64,000 nucleotides of DNA from Salinicoccus sp. YB14-2 (GCF_001265075.1 NZ_LFKO01000001.1:1410120-1474119), one strand, 5' to 3'; counted from the first letter of the stretch, positions 52,335-63,038 are shown. The notes: generated by a model from the letters alone, not told the origin. A program made the numbers and translations.

Positions 52335-53297
52335 TTACTCTTCTATTTCAAGGTTGCCCTTCAGTTCTGAAGTGACCTCATTATATGAAGCTTCATCAGG
52401 GAAGAAGTAATACAATCCATCATCCTGTGAACGTTCGTCATAACCATCAAGTAACAGTCGGTCCAGATTTTGAGCCGGCTCCTGGTAAGTTGAACGCAGT
52501 TTATTCATTTCATTAAACTGGATGTTGGTGCGTATGTTTTCTCCAAGGACGTCTAAAATGGAATTGAAATTGGTTACTGTCTGGACACTCATCAGTTCAT
52601 CGGCGATGCTTTGGACGACCTGCTGCTGTCTTTGCTGACGACCTGAGTCCCCGCCGGAGCCCGGGTCATACCTTGCTCTTGAGAAGGCCAGCGCCATGTC
52701 TCCATCCATTTCGTACGTTTCACCGGCCTGGAAGGAATACTTGGATTGTTCGAAAGTATCTTCGCTTGTGACTGAAACCCCGCCAACTTCATCTATGATG
52801 TTGGTAAAGCCGTCCATATTTATTGAAACGAAATAATCGATCGGTACATCTAAAAAGTTTTCAACTGTATCTTTTGCCATCATAGGACCGCCGTACGCAT
52901 AAGAATGGTTAATCTTTTCAACGGTATCACGGCCGACAATCTCTGCTTGTGTATCTCTCGGAATACTTACGATGTTGCCTTCGCCGGTATCCGGATTTAA
53001 AGTGACGACCATGATTGTGTCTGAACGTCGTCCTCTCATATCTTCATTACGTGCCTGGTCATCGTCGGTACCGAATAGTACGACTGATATCGGATCGCCT
53101 TCGCTGATTTCAACTTCAGCCTGTCTGAGGTTGGACTGGGAACCTTCAAACTCAGCATCGTACATATTATTTGCCGTACTTCTAAGTTGAAAGTATACAT
53201 ATGCCAGTATTCCACCTACAATAAGGATGAACACTAATAAAATAACGATCATAACGATGAATACCGGGTGTAGTCCTTTACGTCTGGTTCGTCTCAT
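52335..53297 (-). CDS. LytR-CpsA-Psr family cell-wall glycopolymer ligase
   Basis: A 320-residue membrane-anchored LCP enzyme: short cytoplasmic basic N-terminus (RRTRRKG), one membrane helix (about 10-35), and an extracytoplasmic LCP domain (about 75-220) with FGTDD, GRRSDTIMVVTLNPDT, IPRDTQ and NHSYAYGG. LCP proteins attach teichoic acid or capsule to peptidoglycan. It is divergent from tagO, the first enzyme for the same polymer, fitting a wall teichoic acid role. Best matched to the LcpA-C/MsrR group; which one is not resolved. GGAGTTAAATT precedes the ATG. Confidence 0.9.
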   Translation of the reverse strand: MRRTRRKGLHPVFIVMIVILLVFILIVGGILAYVYFQLRSTANNMYDAEFEGSQSNLRQAEVEISEGDPISVVLFGTDDDQARNEDMRGRRSDTIMVVTLNPDTGEGNIVSIPRDTQAEIVGRDTVEKINHSYAYGGPMMAKDTVENFLDVPIDYFVSINMDGFTNIIDEVGGVSVTSEDTFEQSKYSFQAGETYEMDGDMALAFSRARYDPGSGGDSGRQQRQQQVVQSIADELMSVQTVTNFNSILDVLGENIRTNIQFNEMNKLRSTYQEPAQNLDRLLLDGYDERSQDDGLYYFFPDEASYNEVTSELKGNLEIEE

Positions 53298-53426
53298 AAA
53301 TTTAACTCCTTTGTTTGATTGATATAATTATACAATGAAAAGAACTTAATTTAAATACAGATTCAATTCGATTTCATATTTTGAATGTGATATATTAAAT
53401 TGAAAATATAATGAACGGTGATGGGT

Positions 53427-54485
53427 ATGTATACTTTCTTTTTACTCCTGATGTCTTTTATGATATCACTTATTTTAACACCTATATTCATTTGGATGGC
53501 AAAGAAGCTGGGATTTGTCGATCATCCGAATTTACGCAAAGTCCATAAAATGCCGATACCTCATCTCGGGGGCGTGGCGATTTTAATTTCTTTCATTATT
53601 GGTGTCCTGGTTTCAAGGCCGATAGAAATTGAATTCAAACCGATTATTATCGGTGGCGTTCTGATTGTCCTGTTGGGATTGATCGATGATAAATTTGATT
53701 TGAAACCCATCTTTAAACTTATCGGACAAATATTAATCACACTCGTTCCCATCTATTACGACATTGTCATCGACAGAATTACACCGTTCGGCATTGAAAT
53801 AGAGTTTGGCATCTTTGCCATCCCGATTACGGTACTTTGGATGGCTGCCATCATCAATGCCATTAATTTCATAGACGGGCTGGATGGTCTGGCAACAGGC
53901 GTTTCAATCATCGCTCTTTCGAGCATTGCGTTCATAACCATTTTGCAGGGTGATATATTTGTCATGATGATCTGTGTCATCCTGGTCGGTTCATGCGCCG
54001 GATTTTTAGTGTATAACTTCAATCCTGCTAAAATTTTCCTGGGTGATAATGGGGCGATGCTTCTCGGTTTTGTCATCAGTGTCGTGTCATTGATGGGTTT
54101 TAAAAATATTACACTGATTTCACTGTTTTTCCCGGTCATCATTTTAAGTGTGCCGATACTGGATATGCTGTTTGCGATACTCCGCCGTTACCGGAAGAAA
54201 GTATCCATCGTCAGCGCCGATAAAAGCCATATCCACCATAAGCTGCAAAGCCTGGGTTTTACACATGTAGAAAGTGTCATACTGATCTATTTCATGGCGC
54301 TGCTCTATGCGGGTGCGAGCATCATTCTCTACTTGTCGACGGTACCTGGAGCGATAATCATCTCAACATTACTGATACTGACGACGGTGATCATCGTTGA
54401 AGCAACGAATCTGACCGATAACAATAGAAAGCCGGTGCTCAATTTTCTGCATAAAATGGTAGGTAAAATTGTTTCTGTAAACTAG
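53427..54485 (+). CDS. tagO: Undecaprenyl-phosphate N-acetylglucosaminyl-1-phosphate transferase TagO
   Basis: A 352-residue polytopic membrane enzyme (about ten helices) that starts wall teichoic acid synthesis by linking GlcNAc-1-P to undecaprenyl phosphate (known as Llm in S. aureus). Motifs: VDHPNLRKVHKMPIPHLGGVA, LGLIDDKFDLKP (DD pair), NAINFIDGLDGLATG, KIFLGDNGAMLLGF and DKSHIHHKL. ATG 53427 is chosen with GGTGA 6 nt upstream; an ATG at 53421 is adjacent to the RBS. It is convergent with the following gene (4-bp overlap). Confidence 0.94.
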   Translation: MYTFFLLLMSFMISLILTPIFIWMAKKLGFVDHPNLRKVHKMPIPHLGGVAILISFIIGVLVSRPIEIEFKPIIIGGVLIVLLGLIDDKFDLKPIFKLIGQILITLVPIYYDIVIDRITPFGIEIEFGIFAIPITVLWMAAIINAINFIDGLDGLATGVSIIALSSIAFITILQGDIFVMMICVILVGSCAGFLVYNFNPAKIFLGDNGAMLLGFVISVVSLMGFKNITLISLFFPVIILSVPILDMLFAILRRYRKKVSIVSADKSHIHHKLQSLGFTHVESVILIYFMALLYAGASIILYLSTVPGAIIISTLLILTTVIIVEATNLTDNNRKPVLNFLHKMVGKIVSVN

Positions 54486-54961
54486 AATGCCAGATGCAGA
54501 ACGACAAGTATGAAGAGTGAGAGTCCGAGCCGCCTGTGCAGATTTCTTGTCATCAGATCGTGACGGATCAGCAGGCTGTACCATCCGGATAACACTAAAG
54601 ACAGCATCGTTAATGCGGCGAGCAGTCCGGTTAAAATCTTCATGTTCGTCAAGTCGAAATTGTACAGATATAAAACGGCTGCGCCATGGGTGAATATTAA
54701 AATTATAGATAATGTCCCTATCCAGCGGTGATAGGGCATTATTTTTTTAGAAAACTTTGCAAGCCTGATTTTCTTCTGCCGGTCTGTCGTATTGCGTATG
54801 GTCGCAAATACCGCATTTCTCGTCCAGTTGAAGATGAAAAATAAAAAACCGGAAAACCCGAGCAGCACATGATAGTAAGTTGTGTGGACTGCAAGGCTTT
54901 CAGCGGTATTCCATAATGCCCAAATCAAAAGCGCGCCGTTCAATAAAAACCAAATACTCAT
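54482..54961 (-). CDS. Five-helix membrane protein with cytochrome b-like histidines
   Basis: A 159-residue membrane protein with about four or five hydrophobic helices. Histidines in MPYHRWIGTL, FTHGAAVL and NLHRRLGLSLFILVVLHLAF lie at helix ends or within helices, in a pattern resembling ferric-reductase/cytochrome b561-type haem sites. No reductase flavin domain is attached. GGAGGTCCAAA precedes the ATG, and it follows the yigZ-like gene by 17 bp on the same strand, so the two are probably co-transcribed. Function unproven. Confidence 0.75.
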   Translation of the reverse strand: MSIWFLLNGALLIWALWNTAESLAVHTTYYHVLLGFSGFLFFIFNWTRNAVFATIRNTTDRQKKIRLAKFSKKIMPYHRWIGTLSIILIFTHGAAVLYLYNFDLTNMKILTGLLAALTMLSLVLSGWYSLLIRHDLMTRNLHRRLGLSLFILVVLHLAF

Positions 54962-54978
54962 TTTGGACCTCCAAATGT

Positions 54979-55611
54979 TTATGTCGCTACATTTTCAGCA
55001 GTCACTTCATCCCCCTGGATCAGATTATGGGTGCCCTGTGTGATTTCACTGATCAAATCCGTCAGTGCATCCACATTTTCAAGCGGTGTATGGACGGTAT
55101 AGGTGACTTTGTCGGTATATGCAGTGTCCTTTATTACATGCGGGCTGTCCGCCAGTACATGTTCAAATTTGCTTGTGTAAGTATAGTCCATGGTAATTTC
55201 AAAAGGAACCATGGCGACTTCATATACCTTGCCGGCACTTTGGACGACTTCGCTTGCTGCACCTGAATAAGCACGGATCAGGCCGCCGGCGCCAAGCTTA
55301 ATGCCGCCAAAATAACGTGTGACGATAACAGTGACATTATACAGCAGTTCCCGCTTCAATACTTCCAGAATGGGAACACCTGCCGTCCCTGACGGCTCTC
55401 CGTCATCATCGGCCTTTTGTACCAGTGCGCTTTTGCCGATGATATAGGCACTGCAGTTATGTGTCGCATCTTTGTGTTTATTTTTAATTTCGGAAATAAA
55501 GTCCTTGGCCTCTTCTTCCGTTTCTGTTCTTTTTATGTATCCGATGAATCTTGATTTGTTAATGACTGTCTCTTCTGTTTTTGTGTGATGGTTCATATAT
55601 TTCTGTTCCAC
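54979..55611 (-). CDS. YigZ/YvyE (IMPACT) family protein
   Basis: A 210-residue protein with an N-terminal UPF0029/IMPACT domain (INKSRFIGYIKR, CSAYIIGK, DDGEPSGTAGVPILEVL, VTRYFGGIKLGAGGLIRAY) and a C-terminal DUF1949 domain. The family binds nucleic acids or the translation machinery; its role is unsettled. The start is a GTG at 55611 with AGAGGTG 7 nt upstream. Divergent from degV (copy 2). Confidence 0.9.
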   Translation of the reverse strand: MEQKYMNHHTKTEETVINKSRFIGYIKRTETEEEAKDFISEIKNKHKDATHNCSAYIIGKSALVQKADDDGEPSGTAGVPILEVLKRELLYNVTVIVTRYFGGIKLGAGGLIRAYSGAASEVVQSAGKVYEVAMVPFEITMDYTYTSKFEHVLADSPHVIKDTAYTDKVTYTVHTPLENVDALTDLISEITQGTHNLIQGDEVTAENVAT

Positions 55612-55708
55612 AAAATATCACCTCTTAAAATTATAGTAACACATAGACTTTGGACAGTGGATTTAGTAAAATACTCATGAGTGTGTTGGTTTGAATGGAG
55701 GATGCGGA

Positions 55709-56578
55709 ATGAAGACAGCAATCGTTGCAGATTCAACTGCCTATTTACCGGAAAAATTAATTGAGAAGTACGATATATATACCATTCCATTAAATGTTGT
55801 AATGGGGGAAGAAACGTACAGGGAAAGCGTGGACATAACCACAGAAGAATTTTTTGAAAAGATGGCGGATATGGATACTTTGCCAACCACAAGCCAGCCG
55901 TCTATCGGAGATTATATCCTGTTGCTGGAATCATTGTACCGTGACGGCTATACAGATGTCATCAGTTTTCATCTGTCAGCTAAAATCAGCGGTACATGCC
56001 AGAGTGCAGTATCCGCAGGAGAAAGCGTCGAAGGCATCAATGTGCATGTGATTGACAGTGAAGTGGCCGCTTTTGTGCAGGGTTTTATGGCACTGTATGC
56101 CGCCCAGAACAAAGATAAGATGCCTTTGGATGAATTGATTGAAAAGGTCGAAGAGATGAAGAAGAAGGAAAATACGAACGCCTACTTTATCGTAGACACT
56201 TTGACGAATCTTCAAAAAGGCGGCCGTCTGTCGAATGCCCAGGCACTTGTCGGCAGTCTGCTGAAAGTAAAGCCGATACTTGATTTCCAGGACGGCATGA
56301 TTGTGCCGTACGAAAAGATCCGTACTAAAAAGAAAGCGAAGAAAAAAGTGCAGGAAGTTTTTGGACAGGAAATTGAAAAGCATCAGGATAAAAATATTAC
56401 AGCAGTCATCATACACAGTAACGCCGAAGAAGAAGGCCTTGAGTGGAAAGCTGAACTGGAGCCGCTGTACCCGCATGTGACGTTCACATTAAGCTACTTC
56501 GGCCCCGTTGTTGCAACCCACCTCGGTGAAGGAGCGCTCGGTCTCGGCTATACTACATATGATGTCGAAGTCGATTAA
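55709..56578 (+). CDS. DegV family fatty-acid-binding protein (copy 2)
   Basis: A 289-residue DegV/FakB protein. IVADSTAYLP, PTTSQPSIGDY, ISFHLSAKISGTCQSA and VIDSEVAAFVQGF line the pocket. Compared with the copy at 24651 it shares the fold but is clearly divergent in sequence, so it may bind other fatty acids. GGAGGATGCGG precedes ATG 55709. A terminator follows, separating it from comFA. Confidence 0.9.
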   Translation: MKTAIVADSTAYLPEKLIEKYDIYTIPLNVVMGEETYRESVDITTEEFFEKMADMDTLPTTSQPSIGDYILLLESLYRDGYTDVISFHLSAKISGTCQSAVSAGESVEGINVHVIDSEVAAFVQGFMALYAAQNKDKMPLDELIEKVEEMKKKENTNAYFIVDTLTNLQKGGRLSNAQALVGSLLKVKPILDFQDGMIVPYEKIRTKKKAKKKVQEVFGQEIEKHQDKNITAVIIHSNAEEEGLEWKAELEPLYPHVTFTLSYFGPVVATHLGEGALGLGYTTYDVEVD

Positions 56579-56603
56579 ATCAGACACAAATCAAATGATA
56601 ATG

Positions 56604-56632
56604 GACGCAGCTTATTTGCTGCGTCTTTTTTT
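56604..56632 (+). terminator. Terminator after degV copy 2
   Basis: 8-bp stem GACGCAGC/GCTGCGTC, 6-nt loop, then seven T. The comFA RBS begins just after it. Confidence 0.88.
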
Positions 56633-56645
56633 ATGGGGGATGAAG

Positions 56646-57896
56646 ATGTATTTTAACAGTAAGGGAGACGTTGTTTATAAAGAGACGGGTGTGGATATCA
56701 GGAAAAATATATGCCACCGCTGTCATAACAGAGATAAGAAACTGTTTTATGAATTTTATTCAGAATTGTACGGTCGGGACGTCAAATACTGTCTGAACTG
56801 CATCGGTCTTGGACGGGTGGACAGTATGAGCCCATTGAAGGGGACGGAAACCCGGCGAAAAAGTGAACAGTGTGACTATGAATTGAATTTTGAATTGACG
56901 GATATTCAAAAGGAAGCTTCGAAAAAGGTCGTTTCTGCAATCAGGAACAAGCATCATCTGCTGCTCCATGCCGTGACTGGTGCGGGGAAGACTGAAATCA
57001 TTTTTGAAGGAATCAAATTTGCACGGGCACATGGTCTTAATGTTGCTGTCGTCAGTCCGAGAATCGATGTGGTCAAGGAAGTTCATCTGAGACTGGGTGA
57101 TGCGTTCAGAAAAAGCCGGATTGATTTGATGTTTGCAGGCGTCAAAGTGAAGTTCGAACATCATTTCACGGTGTGCACGGTCCATCAGCTGTATAATTTC
57201 CATGATCATTTCGACTGTATCATCGTCGATGAATATGATGCATTCCCCCTGGCGGATGATAAACATCTGCTTGGTGCGATTGATAAGGCAGGCACGGTTG
57301 ACGGAAATATCATCATCATGACCGCGACGCCGACAAGAAAGATGGTGAGTTATGTGGGAGAGGGCAATGTATTTCAGATTGCGCGCCGTTATCACGGGCA
57401 CGACCTGACAGTTCCCGTGATCCATTACGGCAACGTCAATAAGGAAGTGCGGCGGAAGCGGCTGAATGGAAAACTGAAGCGTCTGCTGGACGACATTACG
57501 GCGGCAGATCGGAGAGTACTGGTTTTCTTTCCCGAAATAAAAATGATGTATGATGCCTATCCTCTGATATTAAAGTATTTCGGTGAGGCTGAGACGGTGT
57601 ACAGCGGGGATGAGGCGCGGTATTCAAAAGTTGAACGGATGCGGGCAGGCGGGATTAAAATTCTGCTGACGACGACGATATTGGAAAGGGGTGTGACATT
57701 TAAAAATCTGGATGTCATCGTGGTCCATACTGAATATTTTCCATCGGATACATTGATTCAGATTTGCGGCCGTGTGGGCAGGAAGCCTCAGGATCCGACA
57801 GGGAATGTGCACTTCATCACTTTATATAATACGCATCATATTCAAAAGACGGTCCGGACGATCAATGCGTTCAACAAGGGGCGTTCGGTCATATGA
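56646..57896 (+). CDS. comFA: Competence helicase ComFA
   Basis: A 416-residue DEAD-box-type ATPase needed to bring single-stranded DNA into the cell during transformation. N-terminal zinc pairs CHRC and CLNC (about 18-21 and 46-49), Walker A HAVTGAGKTEI, Walker B IIVDEYDAF, motif III MTATPT, and motif VI QICGRVGRK. GGGGA lies 5 nt before ATG 56646; an ATG at 56640 is in the RBS. Overlaps comFC by 4 bp. Confidence 0.93.
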   Translation: MYFNSKGDVVYKETGVDIRKNICHRCHNRDKKLFYEFYSELYGRDVKYCLNCIGLGRVDSMSPLKGTETRRKSEQCDYELNFELTDIQKEASKKVVSAIRNKHHLLLHAVTGAGKTEIIFEGIKFARAHGLNVAVVSPRIDVVKEVHLRLGDAFRKSRIDLMFAGVKVKFEHHFTVCTVHQLYNFHDHFDCIIVDEYDAFPLADDKHLLGAIDKAGTVDGNIIIMTATPTRKMVSYVGEGNVFQIARRYHGHDLTVPVIHYGNVNKEVRRKRLNGKLKRLLDDITAADRRVLVFFPEIKMMYDAYPLILKYFGEAETVYSGDEARYSKVERMRAGGIKILLTTTILERGVTFKNLDVIVVHTEYFPSDTLIQICGRVGRKPQDPTGNVHFITLYNTHHIQKTVRTINAFNKGRSVI

Positions 57897-58567
57897 TATG
57901 TCTGTACTGTCACGGGAGAATCACGGTCGAACTCAATTTGCTGAACTTGTTTTCACAGCCGAAAAAGGTTTGTGAAAGCTGTCATCTGAAACTGACGGAA
58001 TGGCGGCGTGGTGAGAGATGCCGCCGCTGCCGAAAAATTAAGGACAGCGGTGAAGCGGCCTGCAGGGACTGTGCTTTTATCAGCCGCCGGTTTACGAGTG
58101 TCAGGAATATCAGATGTCTTCTGGATTATAACAGTGAAGTGAAGATGATGATGCACCGTTATAAATTTGTGAGGGATGTTGCCCTCGCTGAAGTGATGGC
58201 GGATTTTATTGATATAAAGGCATGGCAGTATGATGTCATTGTACCGATTCCGGTGTCGGATCACAGGCTGCAGGAGAGGGGGTTCAACCAGATTACAGAA
58301 GTGTTGAAACGTTCAGGCACCGCGTATACAGAGCTTCTGGCAACAAATAAAATCCAGTTGCAGTCGGAGCGCACCAAATCAGAAAGAATGAAAAGTGATA
58401 ATCCATTTTCTTTTGACGCGGGGCAGAAGGATGTTAAGATACTGGATAAACGAATATTGATTGTAGACGATATATATACTACAGGTATTACTGTTCATCA
58501 TGCGGCTGAAATTATAATGCAGCGGAAACCAGCGTACATCGATGTGTTAACGTTTTCAAAAGCATGA
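57893..58567 (+). CDS. comFC: ComFC-like phosphoribosyltransferase-family competence protein
   Basis: A 224-residue ComFC/GntX protein: N-terminal zinc cysteines (CLYC, CESC, CRRC, CRDC) and a C-terminal PRPP-binding type motif RILIVDDIYTTG. It binds ComFA and single-stranded DNA in competence. Overlaps comFA by 4 bp; hpf follows 55 bp later. Confidence 0.92.
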   Translation: MICLYCHGRITVELNLLNLFSQPKKVCESCHLKLTEWRRGERCRRCRKIKDSGEAACRDCAFISRRFTSVRNIRCLLDYNSEVKMMMHRYKFVRDVALAEVMADFIDIKAWQYDVIVPIPVSDHRLQERGFNQITEVLKRSGTAYTELLATNKIQLQSERTKSERMKSDNPFSFDAGQKDVKILDKRILIVDDIYTTGITVHHAAEIIMQRKPAYIDVLTFSKA

Positions 58568-58622
58568 TGGAATATGATATAATAAATGTGAATAGAAATA
58601 GCAAATTAAGGAGGCGTGCATC

Positions 58623-59180
58623 ATGATAAGATGTGAAATCAGAGGAGAAAACATTGAAGTAACGGATGCGATTAGAACGCATATTGAGGACAAAGTCAGC
58701 AAATTGGAACGTTATTTCAATGATGCACTAAACACTCATGCGCATGTAAACATTAAGACTTACAACAATAAGAAGGGGAAAGTGGAAATTACCATCCCTA
58801 TGAAAAATCTTACTTTACGCGCAGAAGAAAGCCATGATGATTTGTATGCTGCGGTGGATCTGATCGTAGATAAACTTGAAAGACAAATCCGTAAGCACAA
58901 AACAAAAATCAATCGTAAATTCAGAGAAAAAAATCCTGAAATAGAGATGTTCAGAGCGATTGAAAATGAAAGAGCCGAAGAGGAAGAACAAAATGACGAA
59001 GGCATTGAAATCGTCCGTACAAAGGAATTCACTTTAAAACCGATGGATTCTGAAGAGGCGGTACTCCAGATGAACATGCTGGGACATGATTTCTTCGTAT
59101 TCAACGATCGTTATACTGAAGGTACAAGTATAGTTTACAGACGCAGAGACGGTAAATATGCAGTCATTGAAACAAGCTAG
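58623..59180 (+). CDS. hpf: Ribosome hibernation promoting factor, long form
   Basis: A 185-residue long HPF: N-terminal S30AE/YfiA domain (about 1-100; [22 protein letters not shown]), a charged linker and a C-terminal dimerisation domain (about 125-185; [25 protein letters not shown]). It dimerises 70S ribosomes into inactive 100S particles in stationary phase. AAGGAGGCGTGCATC precedes the ATG. Terminator follows. Confidence 0.96.
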   Translation: MIRCEIRGENIEVTDAIRTHIEDKVSKLERYFNDALNTHAHVNIKTYNNKKGKVEITIPMKNLTLRAEESHDDLYAAVDLIVDKLERQIRKHKTKINRKFREKNPEIEMFRAIENERAEEEEQNDEGIEIVRTKEFTLKPMDSEEAVLQMNMLGHDFFVFNDRYTEGTSIVYRRRDGKYAVIETS

Positions 59181-59214
59181 TATTCTGAACAATTAAATTA
59201 TAATAAAAAAGTGT

Positions 59215-59266
59215 CAGGACGCGTAACCTTCGGAAGATGAAGTTGTGCGTCCTGTTTTTATTTTTA
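59215..59266 (+). terminator. Terminator after hpf
   Basis: Stem CAGGACGC(GT)AAC with GTTGTGCGTCCTG around a loop with TTCGGAAG-like bases, followed by TTTTTATTTTT. Confidence 0.85.
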
Positions 59267-59330
59267 CAGGAAAAGTGGTAAAATTATGTGATGTATTAAT
59301 ACTTGTTTAAAGAATGAGGAGAGAGCTATC

Positions 59331-61856
59331 GTGGGCGTATTAAATAAATTATTTGATGGCAATCGGTTTGAAGTAAAGTCTTTGCGTAAGCAGGCTGAAA
59401 AAGTTGATAGTTATCGATCTGAAATGATGAAGCTGAACGATACAGAGCTTCAGGCTAAAACTGATGAATTTAAAGAGCGTCTGAAAGACGTTGAAGATGA
59501 TGATAAAAAAGAAGAGAAATTACTGGATGAAATGTTACCGGAAGCTTTTGCAGTAGCAAGAGAAGCTTCAAGAAGAACTTTGGGACTGGAACCGTACCTT
59601 GTCCAGATCATGGGCGGTATCTCGCTGCATAAAGGGGATATATCGGAGATGAAAACCGGTGAAGGTAAGACTTTGACCGCGGTTCTTCCTGTATACCTGA
59701 ATGCTTTGACGGGCAGAGGGGTTCATGTCATCACAGTGAACGAATATTTATCGGCAACCCAGATGGAAGAGATGGCAGTGCTGTATAACTTTCTCGGTCT
59801 CACTGTCGGTTTAAACCTGAACCAGAAAAACAGTGAAGAGAAAAGAGAAGCATTTGCACAGGACGTCACTTATACGACGAACAACGAACTGGGCTTCGAT
59901 TATTTAAGGGATAACATGGTCACGTACAAAAAAGACCGTGTTCTCCGTGAATTGAATTATGCAATCATTGACGAAGTGGACTCGATCTTAATTGATGAAG
60001 CGAGAACGCCGTTGATCATTTCCGGTAAGGCGGATCAGTCCAACACTCAATATCTTCAGGCGAATGCATTCGTCAAAATGCTTAAAATAGATGATGATTT
60101 CACATATGATGTGAAGACGAAAGGTATTCAGCTGACTGAAGATGGTATCGGAAAATCCGAAAAATGGTTCAAAATTGACAACCTGTTCGATGTGAAGCAT
60201 GTCAATCTGCTGCATCATATCAATCAGGCACTGAAAGCTCACTTCTCAATGGAAAAAGATGTGGATTATGTCGTCGAAGAAGATAAAGTCGTCATTGTCG
60301 ACCAGTTTACCGGCCGTACAATGAAGGGCCGCCGGTTCTCGGATGGTCTGCACCAGGCGATTGAAGCCAAAGAAGGTGTGGACATTCAAAATGAATCCAG
60401 AACGATGGCGTCAATCACTTTCCAGAACTTCTTCAGACAGTTTAAAAAACTGTCGGGCATGACCGGTACAGCAAAGACCGAAGAAGAAGAGTTCATCAAC
60501 ATCTACAATATGAAAGTCACACAAATACCGACAAATATGCCGATTGCCCGTGAAGACCGGACAGACAAAATTTTCTCCAGCAAAGAATTCAAGTTCAATG
60601 CAGTCATCGAAGAGGTCATCGAAAGACATAGAAATGGCCAGCCGATTCTGATCGGTACAGTGGCGGTTGAAACGAGTGAGCTGATTTCAGAGTTTCTGCG
60701 TAAAAAAGGCATCAGACATAATGTGCTGAATGCGAAAAACCACGAGAGAGAAGCGGAGATCATCCAGAACGCCGGTAAAAAAGGCGCGGTGACGATTGCG
60801 ACAAACATGGCCGGCCGCGGTACGGACATCAAACTGGGTGAGGGCGTCAAAGAAGCGGGCGGCCTTGCCGTCATCGGTACAGAGAGACACGAATCCCGCC
60901 GTATCGACGATCAGCTCCGCGGACGTGCAGGACGTCAGGGGGATGTCGGTATCAGTACATTCTATCTGTCTCTTGAAGACGACTTGATGAAACGCTTCGG
61001 TTCAGAACGTATTCAAAGTACGATGAACCGGTTCGGCATGTCGGGGGAAGAACTGACATCGAAAATGATTTCAAGGGCGGTTGAATCGTCACAGAAACGT
61101 GTGGAAGGAAACAACTTCGACGCGCGTAAACGACTATTGCAATATGATGATGTACAGAGACGCCAGAGAGAAATCATCTATCGGGAACGTAATGATATCA
61201 TAGAAAATGAAGATGTTCGGGACCAGCTGATGGGTATGATTGAATCGTCGGTTGAACGTACAGTTGAATTTTATAACATTGACGATGCCGAGCATATTGA
61301 TTATGACCAGTTCATCAATACGATCAATGATCTTTATTTCCGTGAAGGTGAAGTGACGGTTGATGAAATCGAGCACAGGGAATCAGAAGAGATCTTTGAA
61401 ATATTGATGAAAAAAGTGAACGAGGAACTTGAGTTGAAAGAAGAGAAGCTCGGAGAAGAGAAAATGCGTCTGTTCGAACGTATGATGATGCTCCGGACGA
61501 TGGACAGGAAATGGGTAGAGCACATTGACAGCATGGATCAGCTGCGTACGGGGATTCATCTCCGCTCCTACGGTCAGATCAACCCGCTCCGTGAATATCA
61601 GAACGAAGGGCTTCAAATGTTCGAAGATATGCTGGTTGCGATTGAAGACGATACGGCCAAGTATGTTCTGAAGACTGAAGTGAAGTCGGACGAAGAATTG
61701 AAACGTGAACAAGTAATAGATAAAAAAGAAATGCACACAGGCGATGGCAAGGCGAAAGTCAAGAAGGCGCCGAAGAAGCGTGAAGTGAAAGTCGGACGCA
61801 ACGACCCGTGCCCTTGCGGTTCGGGGAAAAAATATAAAAACTGTCATGGCAGCTAA
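59331..61856 (+). CDS. secA: Preprotein translocase ATPase SecA
   Basis: An 841-residue motor that drives secreted proteins through SecYEG. Walker [19 protein letters not shown]-like [41 protein letters not shown] and a C-terminal zinc tail [14 protein letters not shown] are all clear. The start is GTG 59331 with GAGGAGAG upstream. Length is typical of SecA1. prfB follows in 14 bp. Confidence 0.97.
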   Translation: MGVLNKLFDGNRFEVKSLRKQAEKVDSYRSEMMKLNDTELQAKTDEFKERLKDVEDDDKKEEKLLDEMLPEAFAVAREASRRTLGLEPYLVQIMGGISLHKGDISEMKTGEGKTLTAVLPVYLNALTGRGVHVITVNEYLSATQMEEMAVLYNFLGLTVGLNLNQKNSEEKREAFAQDVTYTTNNELGFDYLRDNMVTYKKDRVLRELNYAIIDEVDSILIDEARTPLIISGKADQSNTQYLQANAFVKMLKIDDDFTYDVKTKGIQLTEDGIGKSEKWFKIDNLFDVKHVNLLHHINQALKAHFSMEKDVDYVVEEDKVVIVDQFTGRTMKGRRFSDGLHQAIEAKEGVDIQNESRTMASITFQNFFRQFKKLSGMTGTAKTEEEEFINIYNMKVTQIPTNMPIAREDRTDKIFSSKEFKFNAVIEEVIERHRNGQPILIGTVAVETSELISEFLRKKGIRHNVLNAKNHEREAEIIQNAGKKGAVTIATNMAGRGTDIKLGEGVKEAGGLAVIGTERHESRRIDDQLRGRAGRQGDVGISTFYLSLEDDLMKRFGSERIQSTMNRFGMSGEELTSKMISRAVESSQKRVEGNNFDARKRLLQYDDVQRRQREIIYRERNDIIENEDVRDQLMGMIESSVERTVEFYNIDDAEHIDYDQFINTINDLYFREGEVTVDEIEHRESEEIFEILMKKVNEELELKEEKLGEEKMRLFERMMMLRTMDRKWVEHIDSMDQLRTGIHLRSYGQINPLREYQNEGLQMFEDMLVAIEDDTAKYVLKTEVKSDEELKREQVIDKKEMHTGDGKAKVKKAPKKREVKVGRNDPCPCGSGKKYKNCHGS

Positions 61857-61870
61857 AGGAGTACGATGCA

Positions 61871-62972
61871 ATGGAATTATCAGATATCAAGAACTTTACA
61901 GAAGCTAAGAAAGAAAAACTAAAAGACTTCAGGGGGTCTCTTTGACTTAGAAGAGATGGAAACCCAGATTCATGAAAATGAAGACAGAATGGTGCAGCCG
62001 GAATTCTGGAACGACCCGGAAGAGGCGCAGAAAGTGATCGACAGCAACAATCATATAAAGAAAATCGTGGACGGATTTAATGAACTGCGTGATGCAATCG
62101 ATGATATTGAAGTATCTCTTGAATTGCTGAAAGAAGAAGACGATGAAGATATGCATGAAATGATTGATGAGAACGTCAAAGAGGCAGAAGAGAAGTTTGA
62201 TGAATATGAACTGAACATTCTGCTGAGCGATGAGCACGACTACCTGGATGCTGTACTTGAACTCCATCCCGGCGCCGGCGGTACAGAAAGCCAGGACTGG
62301 GCCGAGATGCTGCTCAGAATGTATCAGAGATATTCAGAGCAGCAGGATTTCAAAGTGGAGACGATGGATTTCCAGGCCGGAGATGAAGCGGGAGTTAAAA
62401 GCGTCACCCTGTCAATAAAAGGCCCGAATGCCTATGGTCTGTTGAAGGCTGAAAAGGGCGTCCACCGCCTGGTGAGAATTTCACCATTCGATTCATCCGG
62501 GCGCAGACATACGTCATTCGTATCATGTGAAGTGACGCCGCAGTTCGACAACGATGACATTTCAATCGAAGTCAAAAGTGAAGACATCAATGTCGACACA
62601 TACCGTTCCAGCGGTGCCGGCGGACAGCACGTCAACACCTCGGATTCCGCAGTGCGGATCACCCACCATGAAACGGGTATTGTTGTGACGTGTCAGAACG
62701 AACGTTCACAGATTAAAAACCGTGAACAGGCGATGAAGATGCTGAAATCCAAACTGTATCAGAAAGAATTGGAGAAGCAGCAGGCTGAAATCGATGCGGT
62801 AAAAGGAGAACAGAAAGAAATAGGATGGGGTTCCCAGATCCGTTCATACGTATTCCACCCATATTCAATGATTAAGGACCACCGTACGAATTACGAAGTC
62901 GGCAACACAAGCAAAGTGATGGACGGCGATCTCAATCCATTTATAGAAGCATATTTAAGAGAGAATATATAA
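61871..62972 (+). CDS. prfB: Peptide chain release factor 2 with programmed +1 frameshift
   Basis: RF2, which terminates at UAA and UGA. The frame from ATG 61871 has 24 codons then TGA at 61943-61945. The slippery site is CTT TGA C, preceded by the internal Shine-Dalgarno-like AGGGGG (61931-61936), the classic autoregulatory arrangement. A +1 shift (skipping 61943) continues at GAC 61944 to 62972, giving 366 residues. Motifs: recognition SPF ([13 protein letters not shown]) and catalytic GGQ in [15 protein letters not shown]. Low RF2 raises frameshifting and so raises its own synthesis. AAAGGAG lies 9 nt before the ATG. Confidence 0.97.
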
Positions 62973-62982
62973 GTATGACAGG

Positions 62983-63012
62983 AGGGACCTTTCGAGGTGC
63001 CTCTTTTTTTGG
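62983..63012 (+). terminator. Terminator after prfB
   Basis: Stem GAGGGACCT/AGGTGCCTC (one mismatch) closed by a stable TTCG tetraloop, then seven T. Confidence 0.85.
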
Positions 63013-63038
63013 GGTTGGCAAGGGGGATGAATGAGATG

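Noticed and set aside
56760-57425. 221-codon frame on the minus strand over comFA
   Set aside because: Lies entirely inside comFA in antisense; no family match and no promoter.
61956-62972. RF2 starting at ATG 61956
   Set aside because: An upstream ATG with RBS, a slippery CTT TGA C and an internal SD show the classical frameshift; the real gene begins at 61871.
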